DNA of 64,000 nt from Halicephalobus mephisto. Its lineage: Eukaryota; Nematoda; Chromadorea; Rhabditida; Panagrolaimidae. The notes beneath the pieces are model-generated. The model made no database searches. It worked only from the letters and a program-made list of their open reading frames with translations, and was not told the origin of the DNA. The translations under genes and the position numbers were made by a program. The DNA is taken from the NCBI GenBank assembly GCA_009193035.1, contig SWDT01000049.1, positions 124,001 to 188,000 on the forward strand. The letters run 5' to 3'. Shown piece after piece: positions 55,801 to 64,000 of this stretch (positions are counted from its first letter, which is position 1; each line of letters opens with the position of its first letter).

Positions 55801-58127
55801 CAAACTTCGAAAATTCGACAACTTCAAATTAAACCAATCAATAGTTCTAATTCTCAAATGAATGCTTCTGTGGATGAATTACGAAATGCTATAGGACATA
55901 TATCACTTCAACGAAGCACGACATTTGACAAAGATCCATGGTCAAATATTGGTGGAGATTTTTCGCAAAGTTTAAATTCAGGAAAACCTTTAAGAACAGC
56001 ATATACTGGAGATGAAAATTTAAGAAGAAAAACAAGTACGGATATTGATTTTACATTTGGTTTTAGTCAATCTGTTGGTGGAAATTGTGGAAGTACAATT
56101 GCAAGAGCAAGACCTAGATCGAATACGCCAACTGTGTCTGGATTTGGTTTGAATTCGTCGATTTCGGGAATTAATACAGTTGTATCTGATTCAAGAAGAG
56201 AATCAATTTCGAATGATTTATTTTTCAATGCTAAAAATGAAACAAATTCAGAAAATGTGGGATTTTCAGATAGTTTTTCTAATTTTTCAATTCCAAAACA
56301 TCCTATTGCAATGGCAATTAATGAATTTGTTCATGTATGGTTTAAAAAAGATATTTATAATCCGGAAGTTAAAGTATTTGGAACAATTGTTATATCATTT
56401 CCTGCTGTATTATTGAAAATTTTGACAAATTTAACACCAGAATTAAAATCAATTAAATTTTTAATTGAAAATGGATCAAATATTCAAAAAATAATGCCAA
56501 ATAAAAGGTTTGTTTTACCATCGCCATTACCTCAATGTCCATCAGAAAGTTATTATTTTACGATAGATAAATTAGCACTTGCTAATTGGTTATTAGATCA
56601 AGAAAAAGAAAAACCAAATTTTAATTTTTATAACATGGATATTGTTAGATATGAATTAAATCAAGGATATTCAGCTCCATTAATTTTTAAAAGTTATTGG
56701 AAAATTAATGAAAATGAAACAGGAATAAGAATTGATTATGAATTAAATGAAAATAATTTAATTAATAAGGCTTTATTAAATATTTGTTTTACAACGAAAG
56801 TAAATGGTGAACCTGAATTGTATAATTCTGATCCTGAAGCGAAATTTGACAAAGATACAGGAATTTTGTCATGGAATGTAACTGAATTGACTCCTCATGG
56901 AGAAAAAAATGGATCTTTGAAAGCAAGATTGAAATTGAATAATGGACCATCTACTCCTGAAAATACTTTTGTTCAATTTCAGGTATGTTTATTTTTATAA
57001 AAATTGTAATTTCTAAAGTTTTTGTAAGTTTTATCAAAATTAAAAAAGTTTTATAAGTTTTTTGATTTGAAATTTTTATGATTTTTAAAGTTTTTGTAAG
57101 TTTTGATAATTTTTAGACATAATTTTAACTAAATTAAAAAAGTTTTATAGAAGTTTTTGGATTTGAGATTGTTATAATTTCTAAAGTTTTTGTAAATTTT
57201 GATAATTTTTAGAAATAATTCTATCAAAATTAAAAAAGTTTTATAGGAGTTTTTGGATTTGAGATTTAGATTTTATATATATTTTCTATTTAGATTTTTC
57301 GGAGAATGTAGAAAAAATAATTTTAAATTGTTTATATTTTTAGTAGATGTAGATTTTTGAAATTTTTATGAATATTTGTTGATTTATTTTTGAAATAGAT
57401 TAATGTCGCAAAGTTTTTTGTGACATTTTATATAAAAATTTTGTAAAATTTCTTGAAAATTATATTTGACTTTGGTTTTCTTTTATTTATAATTTTGTTC
57501 CCTTTTTGGGACTTTCTCGAGAATGTGGAAAATGACTCGAGATCGTTTATGATTTTTTTGTAAATGAATTTAAAACTTTTACAAACAGGTTCTTTTCGTT
57601 GATTGGCTGTTTGATTACGTTGACGTTGAAGAACTTTTTTGTCGAAATTTCACTGAAATTTCCTCGAAAAATTTTTACAAGAAATTTTATAAATGCAAAA
57701 TCATCATTATTTCATATATTACCGTATTCTTTTGTTTTTTATAAATGTAGAAAAAATCGAAAATTATAGATCAATTTAGAAATATAAATCCATAAATATC
57801 TTTTCAGTTTAAATTTTGCTTTTTTGGACTAAATTAGAATAATATAAATGTTTATTTTTTTGAATATGATTAAAGTTTAAAATTTTTGGATTTTTTTGAT
57901 TTTAATAATTAAAGTTTAAAATTTTAAAAATTTTAATAATCGGAATTTTTGGATTTTTAATAATTGAAATTTTTAAAATTATTACTGAAAAAAATTTTTA
58001 GATGGCTGATATGAACATGTCAGATTTATCGTTGAAGATGGACCCGGAAAGTGGTTATAACTTATCCATGACAAAAAGAAAATTGATTGCTGGAAAATAT
58101 TTCTGTGAACCAGAAGTAAGAAATTAA
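52832..58127 (+). CDS. fcho-1: FCHO F-BAR / mu-homology endocytic adaptor
   Basis: Nine exons (52832-52861, 53209-53352, 53832-54065, 54109-54487, 54529-54734, 54985-55088, 55129-55324, 55630-56982, 58002-58127) sum to 2772 bases, 923 residues. The start MIIDYSEHFWGDKHIGYNVL matches the FCHO F-BAR start (EHFWG...G..VLY). The F-BAR continues to about residue 270 with VEEKGTGNEKP, as in FCHO. A Ser/Asn-rich unstructured linker follows, then a mu-homology domain from about residue 650 (HPIAMAINEFVHVWFKK) to the end (MTKRKLIAGKYFCEPE). FCHO proteins bind PI(4,5)P2, bend membrane and activate AP2 to start clathrin-coated pits. Oddities: the first exon is only 30 bases; the donor at 54066 is GTCAAT, weak; introns 1, 6 and 8 are filled with tandem repeats. 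Confidence 0.95.
52890..53200. repeat. tandem array of TTCATATATGAA-centred units in FCHO intron 1
   Basis: About 11 imperfect units of 20-25 bases, TTTTTTCATATATGAATTT(C/T)GA and variants such as TTTTTCAAACATGAATTT. The 12-base palindrome TTCATATATGAA is the core, and the last unit provides the real acceptor TTTTTTCAG at 53200-53208. Confidence 0.88.
54735..54984. repeat. AT tandem array, FCHO intron 5
   Basis: Repeats of TTTTAAAATTTAATAATTTT plus TTATTTTTAT, about 30 bases per unit, fill the whole intron. Confidence 0.8.
55325..55629. repeat. ATTACAGTAAT-rich array, FCHO intron 7
   Basis: Nine or so copies of AATTACAGTAAT/AATTACAGTAGT spaced by T-runs. The same TACAGTA core recurs in 58500-58960 and 59160-59340. 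Confidence 0.8.
56983..58001. other. FCHO intron 8, 1019 bases
   Basis: The first 270 bases are about 105-bp tandem units (TTTTTGTAAGTTTTGATAAT, AAAAAGTTTTATAG). The rest is AT-rich without a recognisable insertion. Confidence 0.6.
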
Positions 58128-58499
58128 ATGTAATTGATGAATGATCCCAATGGTACTGGTGTTTGTCAATGAAAACGTGTTCTAGATTTAATATTTGTTA
58201 TTTAATATTTTTTATTTTTGTAATAAAAATTATTGGAATTGAAATTGCGTAAGATTCTTTGTCGACCCAGATTTCTTTCCGGAAATCAAGGTCGTTTTTG
58301 GGAATCTTTGTTCTAATTTCTTCAAGTGAGAAATTTCTGGATTCTTTTAAGTCCATAATTAGAAGTGATTTATTTTTAAAATTTAATTATTTTTAGAAAT
58401 ATTTTAAAATTTAATTATTTTTAGAAAAATTTTAAAATTTTTTATAAAATAATTTTGAAATTAAAATTTTAAATTTAAAAAATTATTTTGAATGAAAGT

Positions 58500-58970
58500 T
58501 TTTGAAAATTCTTGGAAACTACGGTAATCTACGTGAAGATTGTGATTTTCCGTGACGATTTTGTGGTAACATATAAAAATCAAAAAATGGAAAATTAAAA
58601 AAAAATTATCTCGAGTGGAATTTTCGGAACTTCTTAGAAATTACAGTAATCTATGTGATGATTTTGTGGTAACATATTATAAAAATCAAAAAAGTGAAAA
58701 TTAAAAAAAAATTATCTCGAGTGGAATTTTTGGGATTTCTTAGAAATTACAGTAATCTACGTGACGATTTTGTGATAAATGATATTATAAAAGTCATCAA
58801 TCTTGTCATAAAATTATCCCGAGTATACTTTTCGGAACTTCTTAGAAACTACAGTAATCTACGTGACGATTTTGTGATGACATATTATAAAAGTCAAAAA
58901 GTGAAAATTAAAAAAAAATTATCTCGAATAGAACTTCTATAACTTTTAAGAAACTACTGTAGTTTGGGTA
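58500..58970. repeat. about 112-bp tandem array, four units
   Basis: Each unit has AAAAAAATTATCTCGAGTGG, a GGAACTTCTTAGAAATTACA block and CGTGACGATTTTGTGATAAC. Unit 3 is shortened. Confidence 0.88.
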
Positions 58971-59642
58971 TTAATTTTGATTTTCTGAGAATTTCAGTTT
59001 TTTAGAAATATGTTCTTCCTAGATGGATACAGAAGTTTCTAAATTAGGATCCTAAAAAGTACAAAACTTGTGTTTGCCCTCGAGGCATGCCTTTTGTAAT
59101 TCAGTTGTGTAATGTTTCTGTCCCAAATGCTCATATTTTAATTCTACAATTATGACTAAAAAAGTACTAAAATACAGTAATCAAACCGAGAGATTCAGAA
59201 TCTACGGATTGGAGTATTTTATTCCAAGAATTTATTGTTCAATTTTAAAAATATTTAAAATTAGTTAAAAAATGTTTATTTTCCAATTCTACAATTATGA
59301 CTAAAAAAGTACTTAAATACAGTAATCAAACTTATAGATTCTGAATCCAAGGCTAGAATCAAAAATTAACTTGCAGAATTTTGGAATCCAAAAACTAATT
59401 CTGAATTTTAAGAATATTGAAATTTTATATAAAAATTATTTTTAAGAAAAATTTGTCTAAAAAAATCTTTGAAATACTGTATAACAGATTTAAAATTATT
59501 TTTAATCTTTAAAACTAAAAAAGTTCGAAGATATTACACAATGTATAATTTTTATAAAATTTGAAAAATTTTAATCGTAATATTGTACCGGAGAAGAGTT
59601 GTTGTAATTTGAATTTTGGATACAGCTACACTTGACCGATTG

Positions 59643-60082
59643 GGGAGCTTGTTTAAAATATAAAAGAATTACAGGGGAAGGGGTCTAGAAAAGTGTCATG
59701 TAAACTTTATATATTTTAGATTAACTGCTTTATAAGTTATTTTAGCTTTTTTAAATTTAGGAAGCTTGTTTAAAATATATAAAACTTATAGGGGAAGGGG
59801 TCCCAGAAAAGTGTCATATAAGCTTTATATATTTTATATTAACTCCTTTATAAGTTATTTTAGTTTTTTTAAATTTAGGGAGTTTGTTTAAAATATATAA
59901 GAATTACAGGGGAAGGAGTCCCAGAAAAGTGTCATATAAGCTTTATATATTTTAGGTAAACTTCTTTATAAGTTATTTTAGTTTTTTTAAATTTAGGGAG
60001 CTTGTTTAAAATATGTAAGATTTACAGGGAAGGAGTCCCAGAAAAGTGTCATATAAGCTTTATATATTTTAGGCAAGCTCCC
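59643..60082. mobile_element. foldback-like tandem element with GGGAGCTTG / CAAGCTCCC ends
   Basis: About 118-bp units start at 59643, 59760, 59879 and 59996 (GGGAGCTTGTTTAAAATATA, then GGGGAAGGGGTCCCAGAAAA, GTGTCATATAAGCTTTATAT). The array closes with TATATATTTTAGGCAAGCTCCC, the inverted copy of its opening, so the whole block has inverted ends. Confidence 0.7.
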
Positions 60083-60084
60083 TT

Positions 60085-60232
60085 ATTATTAGTCGCAACG
60101 GTTGCGCGAACAAAGCTGAAACGGCGAAGGAGGATTATCCTGGTCTCTTTCGAGGTTAATTCAATGCAGTGGAGAAATCGAGCTGACTTTGAGGGTGAAA
60201 TTGACCGTACGAGGATTATCAAAAAGGTTTTG
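60085..60232 (+). other. unassigned GC-richer island, possible exon
   Basis: Follows the foldback-like element directly. An open plus frame (TVARTKLKRRRRIILVSFEV ... MQWRNRADFEGEID) ends at a possible donor AAAAAG|GTTTTG. No homology recognised and no partner exon found. Confidence 0.25.
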
Positions 60233-60382
60233 TTTTCAGTTTGGTTTTCTAGAATTCATCGATCCTGAAAAGTTTTAAAATGTTCATTATTAAAAATTAT
60301 TTTTTATTTTTTTATTTCAGAAATTTTTTTTGAAAGTTTCCTTAGGATTCTATTTATACTATTGTAAAATTTTAAAATATTT

Positions 60383-60790
60383 TTACAAAATGGTCCTGAA
60401 ACGAATTTCTAGAAATTTTTAAAAAATTAAATAATTTTCAATTTTTTTTAAATTAAAAATTTTTAAGATTTTATTTTTATTAATAAAAAAAATATTTTTG
60501 AAAAATGGTCCTGAAACGAATTTCTAGAATTTTCAAAACTTTAAAAAATTAGATAATTTTCAATTTTTTTTAAATAAAAAATTTTTAAGATTTTATTTTT
60601 ATTAATACAAAAATATTTTTATAAAATGGTCCTGAAACGAATTTCTAGAATTTTCAAGTTTAGACAATTTTCAATTTTTTTTAAATTAAAAATTTTTAAG
60701 ATTTTATTTTTATTAATTAAAAAAGTATTTTTACAAAATGGTCCTGAAAAGAATTTTTAAACTTTTATAATTTTCAAGTTTAGACAATTT
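60383..60790. repeat. about 117-bp tandem array, four units
   Basis: Units begin ACAAAATGGTCCTGAAACGA near 60386, 60503, 60625 and 60736 and continue through AATTTTCAATTTTTTTTAAA. AATGGTCCTGAAACGAATTT is the only non-AT-rich part. A related AAATGGTCCTCAGGAGAT is at 62664. Confidence 0.88.
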
Positions 60791-61200
60791 TCAAATTTTC
60801 TTATTGAATTTTAGACACTTCCTAAAATTCTGGTTTTTACGTCATTAAAAAACTTCTGGAGCATGATACAATAATCAACCGGTCTTTCAAGTTTGTTTTT
60901 CATTTTTGGAGCAATTATGATTTTTTTCAACAAATCCGCAATTTTCGAAAATTGATTTTATTCAATTTCGATTTTTTCGGTAAAATTACACAGTCGTGTT
61001 TGTTGTGTCTGACGTGGTAGATTCCCTCTGGCGTCGGAGGAAAAATTTTTTAACGATTTTTATCCAACGATATCCGTTATATATAAATATTAAAAAACTT
61101 AATTCCAAAATCGGCGAAAATTGATGTTTTCCTAAAGGGGACTTTCGTGGCAAGAGTTTCCATTTTGTTTCATCTCATAGGTTCTCTGAAATCAAGCCTA

Positions 61201-61975
61201 ATTGAATGGAATCAACATATAGGAGTTCTTGATTACGGTTTTCAGATTATTTGATTCTAATTGAGTACAATCAATGACAGGATTGGGATCTAATAGAAGA
61301 TTGATCGGAACTGAATGTAATCAATATGTTTGGATCATGTTTGTTTTTAGTTTAAAAAGTATAAATAAATTGATTATACTCGGGTTATATTCAGTTATGT
61401 TCAATTTCCTGTTAAATTTCAATTTTGAGTATACTCAACGTGTTTGAATCATGTTTGTTTCTAGTTTAAAAAGTATAAATAAATCGATTATACTCGGGTT
61501 ATATTCAATTATGTTCAATTATGTTCAATTTTCTATTAAATTTCAATCTTGAGTATAATTAACGTGTTTGGATCATGTTTGTTTCTAGTTTAAAAAGTAT
61601 AAATAAATCGATTATACTCGGGTTATATTCAGTTATGTTCAATTTCCTGTTAAATTTCAATTTTGAGTATACTCAACGTGTTTGAATCATGTTTGTTTCT
61701 AGTTTAAAAAGTATAAATAAATCGATTATATTCAGTTATATTCAATTATGTTCAATTTTCTATTAAATTTCAATTTTGAATATACTCAACTTGTTTGGAT
61801 CATGTTTGTTTCTAGTTTAAAAAGTATAAATAAATCGATTATATTCAGTTATGTTCAATTTTCTGTTAGATTTCCATCCTGTCGTTGATTGTACTTAATT
61901 AGAATCAAAATAATCTGAAAACTGTGGTCAGGGGATTCTTATATGTGGATTGCATTCAGTTTGATGTAATTTCAG
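61201..61975. mobile_element. non-autonomous element: about 100-bp TIRs around a 113-bp tandem array
   Basis: The left arm (61201-61300) and the complement of the right arm (61868-61975) share, in order, AACATATAGGA / CACATATAAGA, GGTTTTCAGATTAT / AGTTTTCAGATTAT, TTGATTCTAATTGAGTACAA / TTGATTCTAATTAAGTACAA and TCAATGACAGGAT / TCAACGACAGGAT. Between them five tandem units (starting near 61331, 61441, 61567, 61680, 61793) each contain GTTTGGATCATGTTTGTTTC and AAAAAGTATAAATAAATCGA. No coding. Confidence 0.85.
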
Positions 61976-61984
61976 AAAACTTGT

Positions 61985-62150
61985 GCTGAGCATTCGTTGA
62001 GATCTCTATCCCCCACTTACCTGGGCCTGTTGTCCGATCGGAGCTCAATCGAAACCGCTGCCATTGACGGGCGTGATGGGCATCGGCGACCTTCGGAAAA
62101 AGGAAGACAGAACGTCCTTCATTTTCCATGGGAATGTACGACCTAAACCT
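61985..62150 (-). other. unassigned coding-like island on minus
   Basis: On minus an ATG frame (MENEGRSVFLFPKVADAHHA, then RQWQRFRLSSDRTTGP) runs into a good donor (CCCAG|GTAAGTGG, 62013). A second frame through the same bases can be joined to a small island at 63310-63375 (MNHPPPDRSG). Neither product resembles anything I know; no downstream exon was identified. Confidence 0.3.
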
Positions 62151-64000
62151 TGAAAATTGATTTTTTTCAAAAATAAAATAATATTTTTTTAAAAATAAAA
62201 TTAGATTTTTATACTTTTTTTAAACAAATAAAATAATAATTTTATAATTTTTTTAAAAATAAAATTAGATTTTTATAATTTTTTTAAAAAAAAATTAGAT
62301 TTTTATATTTTTTAAAAAATAAAATTAGATTTTTATAATTTTTTTTAATAAAATTAGATTTTTATGATTTTTTAAAAATAAAATTTCATTTTTATTTATT
62401 TTTTAAAAATAAAATTACATTTTTGTAATTTTTTAAAAAGGTAAATTTTATTTTTATTAATTTTTTTTAAATAAAATTATATTTTTATTTGTTTTTTTGA
62501 AATTTTTATTTTTCTAGTTTTCTGGATCGCAGAAGGGATTTTTACTTTTAAATTCTTTTTTATTCTCGAAGTTTTCTTTTTAGACAGCTTTTTTGAATGA
62601 AAATTTTTTTCATTTTTGTATAAAATCATCTTTGTTCAAAAATCGGATATCGAATTTACTCGAAATGGTCCTCAGGAGATTTTAGAAATTTTGAAAATTA
62701 AAAATTAACTTTTTTAAAATTTTATTTAAATTTAAAAATTGAAAATTTTAGATATTTTGAAAATTTAAAATTAATTTTTTTTTAAATTTATTTTAAAAGA
62801 AATTTTTAAATTCAGAAAATTTAAAAATTGAAAGTTTTAGAAATTTTGTAAAATTTTATTTTTAAAGTTAAAAATTAATATTTTTTAAAATTGAAGGTTT
62901 TTGAAATTTTGTAATTTTAATCATACTATTCTGAGAACTATAAATTACAAATATATTTACAAAATAGTTTCAAAGTGAAGTAATATTTTCAAAATTTTCT
63001 ATGAAATTTTACAATTTTAATTATATTTTGAAAATTCTAATTTTTGATAAATTTTTAAATGAATTTTATTTTTTAAATTTTTTTGATGAATTTTATTTTT
63101 ATTTTTTTACTTTTTGATGAATTTTAATTTTATTTTTTTAATGAATTTTATTTTATTTTTTTTATTAATTTTAATTTTATTTTTTTAATGAATTTTATTT
63201 TTTTACTTTTTGATGAATTTTTATTTTTTTTGACAAAGATAAACGATTTTATTTCCTGTCTGAACTTGTGTTTTATCGAGTCATTTTTTCGCTAATTTTT
63301 TACCTGATCTATCTGGGGGAGGATGATTCATCGCTCCACCTGGTTCTCCTCTGGTTCCCCTCTGGCTCCGATTTTCCAATTTTTTTAATTCTTTAAGTTA
63401 ATTAGAGTGTGATCGAAAATATTCTTTCGCGATTAAAGAAGAAAAACCAAACTTGGATTACTTCGAAAACGAACATTCCGTTCAAAAATTGATGGATTTC
63501 TTTTTTTATTTTGTAATTTTTAAATTTTTAAAACATTAAATTTTTAAACTTTTTTAATTTTAAATTTTTATAATTTTATAATTTTTAAAGTTCTTTATTT
63601 TTAAAATTTCTTAATTTTTATAATTTTATAATTTTAAAAATTTTTTTATTTTTAAAGTTCTTTTTTTTTAAAATTTCTTAATTTTAAAAATTTTTTTATT
63701 TTAAAAATTTTTTTATTTTTAAAGTTCTTTATTTTTAAAATTTCTTAATTTTTATAATTTTATAATTTTAAAAATTTTTTTATTTTTAAAGTTCTTTATT
63801 TTTTAAAAATTTTGTAATTTTTCTACTTTTGAAATTATTTATTTTGATCAATATTAATTATAAAAATTTAAAAATTAACAAAAATGAATCTAATTTTAAT
63901 CAAAAAGAAAAAATTAAAATTTCGTTAAGTGGCTCCCGAACGGAAAACGTGCCTTATTATCGAAATAACTTGAAATTCGAATTTCTATAATAATAAATAA

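Larger units (their letters stand above)
58128..64000. other. 5.9-kb gene-poor repeat block at the window end
   Basis: Contains four kinds of tandem array and one element with long terminal inverted repeats, listed separately. FCHO poly(A) signal AATAAA lies near 58213. Unassigned GC-richer islands with splice-like signals are at 60090-60235, 61000-61050, 61985-62150 and 63310-63375. The stretches 62150-62480, 62680-63230 and 63480-63890 are A/T-only short tandem repeats. Confidence 0.5.

Overview
The window is nematode nuclear DNA. It is very AT-rich. Introns are short (about 40-60 nt) with TTTTCAG or TTTTTAG acceptors, and such an acceptor often sits just before the start codon, which suggests trans-splicing or a 5' UTR intron. 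The protein families also fit a nematode: NRF-6-like acyltransferase, serpentine chemoreceptor, thaumatin-like proteins, a nematode-style sulfotransferase and an EGO-1/RRF-type RNA-dependent RNA polymerase. I cannot place it to genus. Exon joins were worked out by hand. For the main genes the summed exon lengths are exact codon multiples, which supports the models.

Layout. 1-10 kb: the last exon of an NRF-6-like gene, an ARID2 homologue (swsn-7), a class I (HDAC3-like) histone deacetylase and prohibitin phb-2; the last two are spaced like an operon. 10.5-14 kb, minus strand: a Spec3/Stum four-exon-style small membrane protein (three coding exons) and CNOT2 (ntl-2). 14.7-31 kb, environment-facing genes: an intronless chemoreceptor, a tiny membrane protein, a cytochrome P450, a histidine acid phosphatase, a tandem thaumatin pair and a sulfotransferase. 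31-41 kb is repeat-rich: MITEs, minisatellites, an F-box-like gene and a piggyBac transposon (36689-40500) carrying a pogo/Tigger-like transposon inside its transposase gene. 41.6-49.2 kb: a complete eight-exon RdRP with an intact DLDGD motif. 49.6-50.6 kb: a CTR copper transporter (minus). 52.8-58.1 kb: an FCHO F-BAR/muHD endocytic adaptor. 58.1-64 kb: tandem and foldback repeats with a few GC-richer islands that I cannot assign.

Several genes act in shared cell systems: SWI/SNF (swsn-7) and histone deacetylation in chromatin, CCR4-NOT in mRNA decay, RdRP in secondary small-RNA production, FCHO in clathrin-coated pit nucleation. The P450, acid phosphatase, thaumatins and sulfotransferase look like secretory or detoxification functions.

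The most notable structures are: the nested piggyBac/pogo insertion with both sets of terminal repeats and target duplications readable; a third thaumatin-exon copy dispersed on the opposite strand next to a 16-bp minisatellite; at least three MITE families, one repeatedly found as head-to-tail dimers; and terminal-inverted-repeat elements whose interior is a tandem array. No clearly new multi-gene system was found.
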